Translations under genes and position numbers: made by a program
The notes under the pieces: model-generated
What the model was told of the DNA's origin: nothing
Databases searched by the model: none
What the model saw: the letters and a program-made list of their open reading frames with translations, nothing else
Assembly: GCF_022539665.2 (NCBI RefSeq)
Contig: NC_081337.1
Coordinates: forward strand, 248,001-312,000
DNA length: 64,000 nt
DNA from: Daphnia carinata
Taxonomy: Eukaryota > Arthropoda > Branchiopoda > Diplostraca > Daphniidae
Reading direction: 5' to 3'
Shown: positions 12,160 to 23,928 of the stretch, piece after piece
Position numbering within the stretch: position 1 is the stretch's first letter
How the letters are laid out: the number at the start of each line of letters is the position of its first letter

Positions 12160-13212
12160 ATGGACGACCCAGCCTTTTTGACCGCCAACAACGCAGCAGC
12201 TAGAATAGCCGTGACGGCAAGATCGCACCCAACAAGCCCCTCTGTTAACTTAGCCCACTCAATACCAGCAGCGGAAGCCGCAGCGATCAATCCCGTAACG
12301 ACTGAAACGACACAATGGACACGGCTGAGAACTACTACTAGAAGGCAGATCACGAACACGTGCACGCAATTCACAGCCGCCATTAAAAGAGGTGATTCAA
12401 GAGGCAGTGTAAGAGCTCTGGTGGAGTACGCACAGGAATTGTTGCATGAAGCCCGTGACGTGAACAATCGCCTATTGGAAGGAGCTGAGCCAGAAGAATT
12501 TGACCGGCAACATGAGGCACACACTAAGTACGTCCAGCAAGTTAAAGTAGTAGAGGCAGAACTTCAGCGTTACCTCGCCACACGTGCACACCTACCACCA
12601 TCTGTCAAAGGCCTTCCCACTCTGGAACTCAGAAACTATCCCTCGCGTGAATGTAATCAGTCACGTTATCAACTATCTGTACACAGTAGCCAACACTCAT
12701 TGTCAGACCCACAAGAAGCCGACAGATCGCAACGGCAAATAGAGGCCCAGCAGAGATCCACCGAAGCGCAGCTGGACCTACAAGAAGCAGAACGAGCTCT
12801 ACAATTGCTCCAAGTAGAAGAAAATGAAGATCGCCGATCACTTCCTGAATTCTACAATCACGATGGAGTCAACCGCTGGTGCCAAAATCACAGCCCGTGG
12901 GGAATAGAGGGAGAAGCTCAACTACAGGACGAAGCCCCAGACGATTGGATCGACATGTATAGCGTTGGCCGCTTACGACCAGCTACACGAACGGAAGCAG
13001 GATCGCATTCATCAGTTCGAGCAGAGTTACCGGATTTTAGCGGAAGATCTTTGGAATGGTTTGCGTGGGTAGACCTGTTCCGCGCGTTGGTACACGACAC
13101 ATCAAAGGCAGCCGGAGAGAAATTCGCCATCCTGAAGAGACATCTACGCGGTGATTGTTTAGATGTCGTTTATGGCCTAGGGGAGGAGAAGCCGCCTACA
13201 TACAGGCATTAG
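12160..13212 (+). CDS. gag: BEL/Pao element 1 Gag, N-terminal part
   Basis: The frame opens with an ATG about 110 bp after the LTR and gives 350 aa. The first half is charged and Gln/Glu-rich, with coiled-coil-like stretches (about residues 170-230). It ends with an ELPDFSGR..EWFAWVDLF segment typical of retrotransposon Gag. By comparison with element 2, the true frame leaves this ORF near 13185, at the GLG-GGEAAY segment, where a frameshift occurs. The last residues before the stop at 13212 are therefore out of frame. The product would form the capsid. Confidence 0.85.
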   Translation: MDDPAFLTANNAAARIAVTARSHPTSPSVNLAHSIPAAEAAAINPVTTETTQWTRLRTTTRRQITNTCTQFTAAIKRGDSRGSVRALVEYAQELLHEARDVNNRLLEGAEPEEFDRQHEAHTKYVQQVKVVEAELQRYLATRAHLPPSVKGLPTLELRNYPSRECNQSRYQLSVHSSQHSLSDPQEADRSQRQIEAQQRSTEAQLDLQEAERALQLLQVEENEDRRSLPEFYNHDGVNRWCQNHSPWGIEGEAQLQDEAPDDWIDMYSVGRLRPATRTEAGSHSSVRAELPDFSGRSLEWFAWVDLFRALVHDTSKAAGEKFAILKRHLRGDCLDVVYGLGEEKPPTYRH

Positions 13213-15082
13213 TCAGACTGAAGGCAAATTTCGGTCGGCGTGATGTCATGAGAGCGGCCCACCTTCAAGCGCTGGACAAACTAGAGATCCAGAAGAATGA
13301 TCCCGCTTCTTTCAAGAGGTACGCAGAGAAAGTGCGTACACACCTTTTCGACCTCACTAGGATAGGGAGGCAGGCACATCCGATATTATTGAGAAGATTT
13401 GCCTCAAACTCCAGTTGTCCGACCGCCTGGCTTGGAACTCTGATAGAGGCAACGGACTCGAAAGACGAAACCTTAACCAGTTCGGGACTTGGATCTGCGC
13501 CCGTGCTGCTGCCTATCAGAATGCATATAGCATAGCGGCAGATCAGCTGAATGGAGGTACGAGTAAATCAAAGGACAGACAGTACACCCGCAACAACCAG
13601 ACCAGCGCTGAAGCAAGAGACAGAGAGCCGCGCATACCCAGCAGCGCCTACTGCTTCAAATGCGAAGGATCACACAAGTTAGACGACTGTCATTCTTTCA
13701 AGGATCTTACGATAAAGGATAAATTATCGTTCTGTATCCGACATCGTTTATGCTTCAATTGCCTTAGATCTCGACATTCGGCCAGAGAGTGCAGGTCAAA
13801 GAAAGGTTGTTCAATCCCTAATTGCAAACGCACACACCATATTCTACTTCACGACCAGTCGCAAGACGAATCGGTTCGTCCTGTCACCGCCCGTGCCAGC
13901 TTATCAAAGGGGAAGAAAACTGCCGTTGGAATGATTCGACTGGATGTCTTGGATGCAGCGAGGAACATCGTGAAAGCCAACGCGTTTCTCGACGAAGGTA
14001 GCGACAGCACCCTTTTCCGAGACGGATTCATTTCTAGACTACGAATAAACGGTACTCCGCAAGCACTCACCGTAGAAGGCGCCGGTGGAGTTTTGAGAAA
14101 ATACACGTCACGTCGCATTCAACTCGAGGCAAGATTACCCGCTGGCGATGTCGTCCTGCTCCAAGGATCAACAATGCCAATTGTTGCAACTCCGGTACCA
14201 CTCGTCGATTGGAACACCTTGAAGAAGCGGTGGAGCTACCTGACAGATCTGCCATTAGAGAGCAATGGTGGGTGCGTTGACATCCTCCTTGGTATAGATC
14301 AAGCGCATTTGATGACGGCTATTGAATCCCGAATCGGACAGGCGGATGAACCAACAGCCATCCGGACCCGCCTGGGATGGATCGTCAGAGGAGTAATCAA
14401 GAATACCTACAAAAGCCTGATGGCGAGGACGTACGCAGTTTTTGCCGACATAGAAGGCAGTGACGCGCTAGCGCAGCAGATGCGGCGCTTTTGCGATACC
14501 GAAGATTTTGGGACCGAACACAAAATTGACTGTGTTTCCGAAATCGATAAACAAGCTATCGATGTTCTAGAAAGTGGAACGCGCAGATTGACCATTGGCT
14601 ATGAAGTTCCGATCACTTGGAAGGTCGGGGAACCAGATTTACCGAATAACAGACCTTTAGCTGAGCGGAGATTGACTACGTTGCTGAACAGATTTAAGGA
14701 AGATCCGGCATTTGAGCAAGACTACCGAAGAGCCATGGAAAGGAACTTTGAGAAGGGCTACGCAGTGATGCTGGAGACCACCGATTACGGCCCACCGGAA
14801 TACTATCTTGCTCATCACGGTGTGAGAAAGGGCCCCAAGTTACGCGTCGTATTTGATGCTGCCGCTCCATTCAAGGGGAAATGCTTGAACGACAGTATCC
14901 TCAGCGGTCCAGCTCTTCAAACCCCGCTAGTATCTGTCATCCTTAAATTCCGTGAAGGTGGTATCGCATGGGCAGCCGACATAGAAGCCATGTTCAGCAG
15001 AATACGACTGAGAAAAGAAGACGCGCGCTACTTTCGGTTCCTATGGAAAAAGGGACGGGGAGGAACAAGTCCGTGTTTGTGA
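13155..15082 (+). pseudogene. pol: BEL/Pao element 1 Gag C-terminus, protease and start of RT
   Basis: After the frameshift near 13185 the Gag frame continues to about 13385, where a one-base loss shifts it into the 13415-15082 frame. Cys/His knuckles follow (CFKCEGSHKLDDC, then Cys-rich CFNCLRSRHSAREC and CSIPNCKRTHHILLH). Next comes an aspartic protease with DEGSDST (about 13999) and the BEL-typical GW..RG segment (RLGWIVRGV). Then the RT N-terminal region (PITWKVGEPDLPNNR; YYLAHHGV.KGPKLRVVFDAAA; WAADIEAMF). The frame breaks at about 15055 just before the conserved LPFGATCSPF block, which sits in the next frame. Confidence 0.85.
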
Positions 15083-15083
15083 A

Positions 15084-16439
15084 ATGAAGCGACTTCCATT
15101 TGGTGCTACTTGCTCGCCGTTCATTGCGATTAGTACCATTCGCAGAATAGCTACTGACATTAGCAGTGATCCAAGAGTCATTGACGCAATCAACACGAAG
15201 ATGTATGTAGATGACTACCTCAGCTCCGCCACATCACTAGAGGAAGCCATTAAAGAAGCTGTAGGCGTTAAAGAAACACTGGCAAAGGGAGATATGCACC
15301 TCCAACGTTGGATTTCTAATTCTGCAAGTTTCCTGAAAATATTAGCATCTACAAGCGTAGGCTCTAGTGGTGACCTGACCGAGCTCCCACTCAGCAGAGA
15401 CGACTCCGAAAAGGTCCTCGGCGTTTACTGGAATCCTAAGATGGATACGCTAAAATTCAGAGTGAACGCAACAGACGACATCGACTTCACCCCCGTCGGA
15501 ATCGCAAGTAAGGTGGCAAGTCTGTTTGATCCACAAGGAATGGCGGCTCCCGTTATCGTAAAGGCCAAGATCAAGTTAAGGGAACTTGGAACCAAAGGAC
15601 TTCAGTGGAACGATCCCGTAAGCAGCGAGGACCGCGATTGGTGGGAGGCATGGTTTGACGCTTTAAGACAGCTGAATGATCTCAACATCCCACGCTGTTT
15701 ATTCCCAGAGGAAGAGAACATTATACGTACGGAGCTACACGCCTTTGGTGATGCTTCGGAAGAAGCCTACGCCGCCGTGATCTACATTCGGAACGTTTAC
15801 TCCGATGGACGAACAATCGTGCGACAAGTTCGAGCAGTGACCAAATTGGCCCCAAAGAGGACTATCTCTGTGCCGAAGTTAGAACTGAACGCTGCTCTGC
15901 AAGCAGCTCGTCTAGCACGTTCAGTAGAAGGAGCAGTCACCCGAATCATACACCGTCGGTACTTTTGGACCGACAGCAGTACTGTAAGAAATTGGATTCG
16001 GGCAACCGCGTCAAAATATCAAATGTTTGTCAGTCACCGAGTTGGAGAAATCCAAACATTGACTCAACCAGAAGAATGGCGTTTCGTGCCGGGCAAAACA
16101 AACCCATCCGACATTGCTACACGCTCGGCCATTGGAGAGGAAGGTCTCCCTCCACGTTGGTGGAACGGGCCGAACTTCCTCCATGAAACCGAAGAAAACT
16201 GGCCCGCCGATCTCCCATGGATGGCCGTAGTTGAGGAGATACGACCCGTACGATCACACCAGGTTGCTGCCACCACATCCACATTTGATTGGGAAAACGT
16301 CAAGGTCAGCGTGGAAGACATCCCAGCCTTGGTCAGGCTTGAGGGAGTATTTTACGAGCTCGTAAAAAGGTGCCAATCTGAAGCATTTAGTGAAGAAACA
16401 TCGCCTGAAGAAAGGAAAATGGCTTCAACCCACATCTAG
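15084..16439 (+). pseudogene. pol: BEL/Pao element 1 RT palm and RNase H
   Basis: It carries LPFGATCSPFIA and the intact active site KMYVDDYLSS. The DPQGMAAP and LRELG region that links RT to RNase H follows, then an RNase H domain (HAFGDASEEAYAAV, PKLELNAAL, FWTDSSTVRNWI). The frame ends at 16437-16439 after a shift near 16410. The following LLSLAPVIGIDGL segment is readable only in another frame, so polyprotein continuity is lost. Confidence 0.88.
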
Positions 16440-16471
16440 CTTACTCTCCCTAGCACCAGTGATCGGGATAG

Positions 16472-17773
16472 ATGGACTCTCTAAGACTTGGTGGCCGAGC
16501 CGGGCGAGCTAAATTGCCTTATGAAGAACTGCACCCGCCACTGCTGCCCGTTCACCATATTTTCACCAAAACCATTGTACGAGCATTTCACATCCACCTC
16601 AAGCACGTCGGAACGGACTACCAGATCAGCTATATTAGACAACACTTCTGGATACCTGGAGGCCGGGAACTGGTGAAGAGGATTCGACGCGAGTGCGAAC
16701 GGTATCAACGAGAACGAGCTAAACCAGGCGAGCAACTCATGGCCGAACTTCCAGATTCGCGACTAGAAGCTGGCTCAGCCCCATTCACTCGCACCGCATG
16801 TGATCTGTTTGGGCCATTAGAAGTAGGCCTCTCACGAAATCGCACAGCAAAACGATGGGCTGTCCTATTTACCTGTCTCGTTACCAGAGCTGTCTACCTA
16901 GATCTCGTGAATTCGCTATCTACGGACGACTTTCTTCTCAGCCTCCGACGATTCATTGGGCTATACGGCAAACCTCGTGTAATCCACTCCGACAACGGAA
17001 CCAATTTCGTCGGTGCTGAACACGAACTGCGAAAAGAAACTCAAAGATTGTACACCGACGAGCACATCAGCGACTTCATGAACTCTAAGAAAATTGACTG
17101 GCGATTCCAGCCACCTAAGACACCCCACTTTGGAGGAGCACACGAGTCTCTTGTGCGATCCGCGAAAAGGGCGCTATATGCCGCTCTCGACTTGGAAGGT
17201 CAGAAGCTGCGATATCCAGCGGAAGAAACACTTCGTACCCTCCTTTACGAGGTGGCCGGTCTGTTAAACGGCCGCCCTCTCACAGCAGCTAGTGCCGACC
17301 CGAACGATTTTCGTCTCTTAACGCCCAACGATTTTATGAATCGCCCGAGTTGTGCCGACCCGCCGGTCGGAACCTTCGACGATGCGCTACCTAGAGAACA
17401 TTATAGATATGTTCAAAGAATGGCCAATTTATTTTGGGACCTTTGGAAGAAGGTCTATCTCCAATCCCAGGCCGGAAGAAAAAAATGGAGAAACCCGCAG
17501 CCCAATTTCAAAGTAGGAGACGTCGTTCTGGAAATCGACAAGAGCCTACGACGTGGACAATGGAACATCGGCCGGATCAAAAATGTATTCCCGGGATCGG
17601 ACGGCCTAGTTCGAGTCGTTGATGTGCAGCTCGAAAGAGGTCTGTTCCGTCGTGGAATCGATACTCTTGCACTGTTGGAATCCAGCTCAGCCGGCGATAC
17701 CGTTCCGGAACCACCAGCCTCGGGGAGGATGTTCCGGCGAAGAACTAAACCTTGTTATTATTTCCCTTATTGA
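16472..17773 (+). CDS. pol: BEL/Pao element 1 integrase
   Basis: This is the integrase end of the Pol polyprotein, 433 aa in one frame. It has an N-terminal zinc-binding-like region (HLKHVGTDY, then CERYQRERA, in which the first Cys of the expected pair is missing or replaced). The D-D-E core follows: D in TACDLFGPLE, D in HSDNGTNFVGAE, and E in HFGGAHESLVRSAK. A C-terminal segment ends in VGDVVLEIDKSLRRGQW, typical of BEL/Pao. The stop lies inside the 3' LTR, so the last residues are LTR-encoded. Confidence 0.9.
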   Translation: MDSLRLGGRAGRAKLPYEELHPPLLPVHHIFTKTIVRAFHIHLKHVGTDYQISYIRQHFWIPGGRELVKRIRRECERYQRERAKPGEQLMAELPDSRLEAGSAPFTRTACDLFGPLEVGLSRNRTAKRWAVLFTCLVTRAVYLDLVNSLSTDDFLLSLRRFIGLYGKPRVIHSDNGTNFVGAEHELRKETQRLYTDEHISDFMNSKKIDWRFQPPKTPHFGGAHESLVRSAKRALYAALDLEGQKLRYPAEETLRTLLYEVAGLLNGRPLTAASADPNDFRLLTPNDFMNRPSCADPPVGTFDDALPREHYRYVQRMANLFWDLWKKVYLQSQAGRKKWRNPQPNFKVGDVVLEIDKSLRRGQWNIGRIKNVFPGSDGLVRVVDVQLERGLFRRGIDTLALLESSSAGDTVPEPPASGRMFRRRTKPCYYFPY

Positions 17774-18013
17774 GCGCTAGGTGATTAGTACGCGTTCACT
17801 ACCTTCTTTTGTTTCATTCTTGACTGCCACCTTTACCCTACCTATGCCTTTGTTCTTTTTCTATATAAAACGCGTGAAGCGCATCGCTTCGCTCTCACTG
17901 TCACAGCGTCTTTATCGACGATCACACGAATTTGTCAGAAGTAATAAACATTCTCTTGCAGTCAATCTTTGACTCTTCAAATCCATTCTTAAACTGAGAA
18001 GAGCTCCCGAACA
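17730..18013 (+). repeat. 3' LTR of BEL/Pao element 1
   Basis: It is 284 bp, differing from the 5' LTR by one extra C in a TTTCCCTT run and a C/A change in the TATATAAA-adjacent stretch. It is preceded by the purine tract GGGGAGGA and followed by the target duplication ATATC. Confidence 0.93.
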
Positions 18014-21000
18014 ATATCATCAATACTGGTATAAATAGATTCGTTTAAGTTTCCTCTACATGGCTGTTAAATATTTTATGAAAATCATATGAAAATATTT
18101 ATATAATGGGTGATTTTAATTCTTATATTTTACGTAAGCTCATGACGCTAATTTGGGACAGCAGACTACATAAAAAAAGAAATGTTAAGCATTTTTAGTT
18201 ATTTTCTGTGAACCATGGCATAGTCGTAAGACGTTCGATTGCCACCGTAAAGGTTAGTGGTTCTATACTGTCAAGGCACTATTTGTAAGTTTCGTTTTCC
18301 CCATTTCCTCATTTTTCCCTTTTTTGTGAGATATTTTGAAATCACTAAAAAATACCTCACACTACTAACAATATCAATAATATTAGGATCAATAGATACG
18401 TTTAAGCTTTCTCTACATGGCTGTTAAATATTTTATGAAAATCATGTGAAAATATGCATCTAATCGGTATTTGCAATTTTTATTTTTTTCACATAAGGCC
18501 CCATGACGCTAATTTGGGACAGCAGACTACAAACAAAACGACATGTTATGCTTTTTAATTATATTTTGTTAACCGTGGCATAGTCGTAAGACGTCCGATT
18601 GCCGCTCTGAAGGATAATGGTTCTATACTGTCCACAAACTATTTTTAAGTTTCATTTTTCCTCATTTTTTCCTTTTTTGAGATATTTTAAAAGTCACTAA
18701 CGATACATCGCACTACAAAAAATATCAATATTATTAAGAAATCATTAGATACGTTTAAGTTTTCTCTACATGGCTGTTTAATATTTTATGAAAATCATGT
18801 GATAATCTGCTTATAATTGGTAATTGCAATTTTTATATTTTTCCCATAAGGCCCCATGACGCTAATTTGGGACAGAAGACTACGCTACTAAATGACATGC
18901 TAAGCTTTTCTGTCAAGTTGTGTTAACCATGGCTTAGCTACGACGGTGGGTTACTGACATTAAGGTTGATGGATCTATACCGCATTGGCACCACATTTAA
19001 TTTTTTTATTCTCGTTTTTGAAATTTTCCTATTTGGTGAGATATTTTTGAAATCACTAAGAACACCTTAAACTAAAGATATATCAATAATATTGGTGCCA
19101 ATTGATTTGTTTTAATCACCTAGTACATCTTATACTAAAGCAATATCATCAATACTGGTATCAATACTAGATTCGTTTAAGTTTCCTTTACATGGCTGTT
19201 GAATATTTTATGAAAATCATGTGAGAATATTTATCTAATGGCTGATTGTAATTCTTATCCATTTTCCAGAAGCTCCCGTGACGCTAATTTGGGACAGCAG
19301 ACTACATAAAGAAAGACATGTTGTGCTTTTCAAAAATGTTTTGTTAACCATGGCATAGTTGTAAGACGTACGATTGCAACCACGAAGAGCTCTGGTTCTA
19401 TACTGTCAACACACTATTATTAAGTTTCGTTTTCCTCATTTTTCCCTTTTTGGTGAGATATTTTGAAATCAGTAAAAATGACCTTTACACTAACACAATA
19501 TCAAAATATTACGCTCAATAGATTCTTTAAAGTTTTCTTTACATGGCTGTCGAATATTTTATGAAAATCATGTTATAATATTCATCTAATCGGTGATTGC
19601 AAGTCTTATGTTTTTTACATAAGCTCCCGTGACGCTAATTTGGGACAGCAGACTACATGCTAAATAAAGGGCTTTGCTTCTCTGTCAGCTTATGTTAACC
19701 ATGGCATAGCTGTAGGACGTTGGGTTGCTGACATAAAGGGTGGTGGATCTATACCGCGTTGAAACCACATTTAATTTTTCTTATCCTCATTTTTGAAATT
19801 TTCCTATTTGGTGAGATATTTTTGAAATCGCTAAGAACACCTGAAACTAAAGCAATATCAACAATATTGGTACCAATTGATTTGTTTAAGTTTTTTCTAC
19901 ATGGCTGTTGAATATTTTGTGAAAATCATGTCACAATAGTAATGTAATCAGTGATCGCAATTCTTATGTTTTTTACATAAGCTCCCATGACACTAATTTG
20001 GGACAGCAGACTACGTAGTAATTCACATGTTATGCTTTTCAAGATCATTTTGTTCAGCATGGCATAATCGTACGATGTTGGATTGCTAACCTGAAGTCTG
20101 ACGGATCTATACTCCATGGAGACTATATATAAATTTCTTTTTCCTTATTTTTGAATTTTTCGCCATTTGGTGAGATATTTTGAAATCACTAAAAACACCT
20201 TATACTAAAGCATTATCATCAATACTGGTATCAATGGATTCGTTTTAGTTTTCTTTATATTTCTGTTAAGGATTTTATGAAAATCATGCGAGAATATTTA
20301 TCTAATGGCTGTTTGTAATTCTTATGTATTTTTCATAAGCTCCCGTGACGCTAATTTGGGACAGCAGACTACATACACTAATGCATGTTATGCTTTTGAG
20401 CTGATGTGTGTGATCCATTGGCATAGTCGTAAGACGTTCGATTGTCAGCCTAAAAGGTTAATGGTTCTATACTGCCAAATCCCTATTTTAAATTTTTTTA
20501 ATCCCCCTTTCCTCATTTTTCTCTTTTTGGTGAGATATTTAAAAGTCACTAAAGATACCTTACACCACTTCAATATCAACAATATTAGGATCGATAGATT
20601 CGTTTAAGTTTTCTCTATATGGGTATGGAATACTAAATAAAAATCATGTGAAAATATGCATGTAATTGGTAATTGCAATTTTTATGTTTTTGACATAAGC
20701 CCCCATGACGCTAATTTGGGACAGCAGACTACATACAAAAAGACATGTTATGCTTTTCAACAGTGTTTTGTTAACCACGGCATAGTCGTAAGACGTTCGA
20801 TTGCCACTCTGAAGGACTATGGTTCTATACTGTCAACTCACTATTTTTAAGTTTCGTTTTCCCCATTTCCTTTTTTTTCCTTTTTTGTGAGATATTTCCA
20901 AATCACTAAAGATATCTCACACTACTACAATATCAATAATATTAGGATCAATAGGTTCGTTTAAGTTTTCTCTACATGTGCTGTTGAATATCTTGTGAAA

Positions 21001-21375
21001 ATCATGTGAAAATATGCGGCTAATCGGTGATTGGATTTTCATGTTTTTTTTACATAAGCTCCCGTGACGCTAGTTTGGGACAGCAGACTATATCGTAAAC
21101 GACATGCTAGGCTTTTCTGTTAGATTATGTTAACCATGGCATAGCTATAAGACGGTGGGTTGCTGACACAAAGGTGGATGGATCTATACCATATTGGCAC
21201 CACGTTTAATTTTTGTTATCTTCATTTTTGAAATTTTTCTATTTTGTGAGATATTTTTGAAATTACTAAGAACACCTTAAACTAAAGATATATCAACAAT
21301 ATTGGTGCCAATAGATTTGTTTAAGTTTTCTCTACATGGCTGTTGAATATTTTGTGAAAATCATGTTATAATGTA
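18014..21375 (+). repeat. Satellite array A, second part
   Basis: Core motif starts are at 18144, 18505, 18858, 19280, 19631, 19989, 20347, 20707 and 21066. The period is 351-361 bp, with one 422-bp monomer. Every monomer has the tRNA-like block (for example 18213-18270, with TGGCATAGTCGTAAGACG and GGTTCTATACTG) and a conserved ATTTTATGAAAATCATGT stretch. Individual monomers have drifted by many substitutions while the core and tRNA-like block are kept. Short ORFs here are without meaning. Confidence 0.9.
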
Positions 21376-21535
21376 TGGATGTAGGTTGCGACCGCATTCT
21401 CTAGATCCTCTGTAGTGTAAGCCATCTTTGAAACAGAAAAATGAAAAACTCATTATAATTTATTTTTGTTAGTCAGCATATGTTTACTGGTAATGCAGCT
21501 TCCTATCCTTTTATCAAACAAGTATTAACATTTAA

Positions 21536-21604
21536 CCACTACCTGGGATTGAACTTCAGTCCTTACGATCGTAATGCTAGTGCTTTACCACTGAGCCATC
21601 TAAC
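21536..21604 (-). tRNA. tRNA-like sequence (degenerate)
   Basis: On the minus strand it has an A-box (TGGCTCAGTGGTAAAGCA) and a B-box (GTTCAATCCCAGG) at tRNA spacing. The anticodon arm is a palindrome (TTACGATCGTAA) that leaves no normal 7-nt loop, and the T and acceptor stems pair poorly. It is a tRNA-derived relic. A paralogue lies at 35668-35735. Confidence 0.45.
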
Positions 21605-21763
21605 TGTTGTTGGTAAGTTTGTATTTATAAACAATATTTGAAACAAAACCCAAAATGTAAGCGGAAATGTTACTTTTTTTAGAGTTTATTTGACGTGGTA
21701 GATTCACATCTTTCACGCTACATAAATTCATTGGACGAATTAATAAACAAGCAATTTATCATC

Positions 21764-21833
21764 GATGGTGAGGATTGAACCTCAGACCTTCGTCTCCCTA
21801 GCCAAGCATTCATCCGCTGGGCTACCTCGGGAG
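21764..21833 (-). tRNA. tRNA-like sequence (degenerate), second of a pair
   Basis: The minus strand reads CTCCCGAGGTAGCCCAGCGG, then AATGC, and ends with a T-arm-like GAGGTTCAATCCTC. The loop is one base short and the anticodon stem is not clear. A paralogue lies at 35895-35964. Confidence 0.4.
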
Positions 21834-22861
21834 TTTTCGGGAAAAAAATCCCGCCATCCCATTTTCTTCGCAAACAATGTCCCAAATTAGTGCTTTTACG
21901 TAAAGCATAAACAAATGGGACTATGACCGGAAGGGGAAAACAGTTTTAAAAAATATTTTTACTTAAACATAATAACCTATTTGTAAATTTCTATTAGGAA
22001 AAGTAAAAAGACCATGAAAAGCGTGAAAAACTACTGGAATTCCAGAAACATTTGGAAAAAAGCTAGTGTCCCAATAAGGGACAACAGTTTCCTAAGAAAT
22101 TCTTGTTTACTATCTCATAAGATGAGACAAAAAATACCAAATTACCTTTAAATTACAAAGAGTATGTTAGCTCTGAAGTTACGAAAAAAATGTGAAGGGA
22201 TGTAAGTTAATAAAAAAAAAAAGCTGCGTGGATGAAGCCAGACTAGAATCTAAGTCCTCAAAGTATTTTTTTGCAATTTCTACCAAAAGGATACAAAAAA
22301 ACGTAAAGATATCCCACATCAATCGATTTCTTTTTGAATTCTGCATCGATTGATGTAAAACTCTTGAAAAAAAATGTGTTTTGTTTTTTTCGAAAATATC
22401 TGTGTCCCAAATTAGCGTCGGCTGTCCCAAATTAGCAAGAATGGTTTTTTTTTCTTATTGTTGACATTGGCATAAAATTAGTATTTAATGGGACAGACTT
22501 GTACTTAATTTGTAGTCCTTAACTTTCTCTACGGTTTGATATAATTAGTTAATGGGTTTCTTCAATTTTACCTTATATATTTCCTGTGTCGTCTAGGTGT
22601 CAACTTATAAGTAGTGCACTGTATACGTTATTCGCCCGCAAGCAATACGCACAGATTTCAATTATCGTTTTCTCGGGTATTGTTACGTTTTATAATTTGC
22701 CCTTTGGACAAATTGTATAACCCCGCTTTTAGTTTATAATTCCCCTATAAGATGTCCCAATAGAACCATTATTGGTATGCGATTCGTGAAGCGAAGATAT
22801 GTGCATATGTTGTCCCAAATTAGCAGGAGCCGGGCCTGTGTCCCAATTCGCTCTTTTACCT

Positions 22862-23301
22862 TACTTGAAAAGAAGCTTTGGCAACTTCATGGGGGTGCAA
22901 AAGTGCTCTATATGTGGAGGAAGTGTTGGCTATACATATTTCGCAAGCTTGGCAATATTCTTTAATCTCGCTCCTCATGTTAGGCCAATAATAATTATTT
23001 TTCACTTTTAAATAAGTTTTATAAAATGCTAAATGTCCTCCCATCGGTGCATCATGTAATTCCTTGAGCACTAGATGGCGGAGCGATACAGGTAACACCA
23101 ATTGATAATTTACTTCGCTGCGCTTGCTATTTGAAAAAGGCAACTCATGCCGATAAAGAGTCCCTTCAATAATTTCAAAATATTCAATTTCTTTTACCCA
23201 ATCTGGCCTAGATTGTTGAAAAACTTCATTTAGCTCTCCTTTCTCTAAATAATTCTTAATAGCTATACAAAGTTCATCTTCTAACTGCTTTTCACGGTAG
23301 C
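22862..23301 (-). pseudogene. pol: Gypsy 1 integrase zinc-binding domain
   Basis: This continues the RNase H region beyond the MULE. An acidic linker (REKQLEDEL) leads to an H2C2 zinc-binding domain (HDAPMGGHLAFYKTYLKVK; CQACEICIAN). The catalytic D-D-E core is missing because the element is cut at 22862, so it cannot integrate on its own. Confidence 0.85.
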
Positions 23302-23928
23302 CGGTGAAATAGGACTGAAACGAAATAGGACTGGAGAAATAGGACTGAAAATTTCCAGTCCTATTTCTACCGGAGAAATAGGACTGCGAGAAATAGGACT
23401 GACTTTTAAAACTGTTAGGACAGTCCTATTTCTCCATGCCAGCAGTCCTATTTCTCCTCGGCATCAGTCCTATTTCTCCTTAGAAATACTCCTATTTATT
23501 CTATTTTGTTCCCATTGGAACGATATGCCTCCAATCCGGTAGGCAACATATTGCGTAAGAGCGTCGGCTTATATCCATTTCCCTTTGTAAAAAGTCGATG
23601 GTGTTAATTCATAACTTAAATGGTTCACCAAACATTTATCTTTTATCCTATTTTAATTTAAATTGCAGGGGACCATTAAATATGTTGTATCTAATATAGT
23701 TCATTTAATAAAATACTACAACGACCACACCAGAAACATTTATTAAATTTTTCTTACTTTTTAGTGCATAAATAACTTTTCCAGTTGCACTCATGTTGTA
23801 CTTGCTCATACAACTATCAGCAACGAATAACAAGCAAGTCTTACCATATCGGTAGCGCTCTAACCTGTGACACGGATAGTCCTATGTTCGATTCTCCGTG
23901 GTTACATTTCTTCTGAGGTTTTTAATAA
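23302..23928. repeat. MULE left terminal inverted repeat
   Basis: The outer 220 bp hold about nine copies of GAAATAGGACTG in both orientations. The inner part ends with a tRNA-like segment at about 23840-23905. Subterminal repeats of this type are often transposase binding sites, which is an inference here. Confidence 0.88.
23840..23905 (+). tRNA. tRNA-like segment inside the left MULE TIR
   Basis: It has an A-box-like ATCGGTAGCGC and a B-box GTTCGATTC about 40 bp downstream, but the anticodon and acceptor stems do not fold properly. Its inverted copy is at 26571-26635 in the other TIR. It may be an internal Pol III promoter relic captured in the TIR. Confidence 0.4.

Larger units (their letters stand above)
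11766..18013 (+). mobile_element. BEL/Pao LTR retrotransposon (element 1), full length
   Basis: The element is 6,248 bp with LTRs beginning TGTTCCGG and ending CCCGAACA, flanked by the 5-bp target duplication ATATC (11761-11765 and 18014-18018). It has a tRNA-Tyr-type primer binding site, a purine tract (17722-17729) before the 3' LTR, and gag, protease, RT, RNase H and integrase in BEL/Pao order. The LTRs differ by about one substitution and one indel, so insertion is recent. Even so, the coding region has several frameshifts, so this copy probably moved with help from another copy or has decayed since. It sits inside a satellite monomer. Confidence 0.95.
21376..22861. other. Array A right flank with isolated satellite core motifs
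   Basis: About the first 700 bp match 35480-36130 beside array B, including two tRNA-like sequences. The inverted core TGTCCCAAATTAGC recurs singly near 21887, 22413, 22428 and 22811 in otherwise unrelated sequence. No gene is seen. The right edge is the truncated end of Gypsy 1. Confidence 0.6.

Noticed and set aside
12126-12524. Minus-strand ORFs under the BEL/Pao gag (also 13849-14118 and 16064-16321)
   Set aside because: They are antisense shadows of the gag-pol frames with Cys/Ser-rich, family-less translations.
20305-20850. Short ORFs inside satellite monomers (and 31597-31851, 33811-34008)
   Set aside because: They are not conserved in frame from monomer to monomer.
18014-21375. CRISPR-like array
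   Set aside because: The units are full tandem monomers of about 355 bp without short identical repeats and unique spacers, and the context is eukaryotic.
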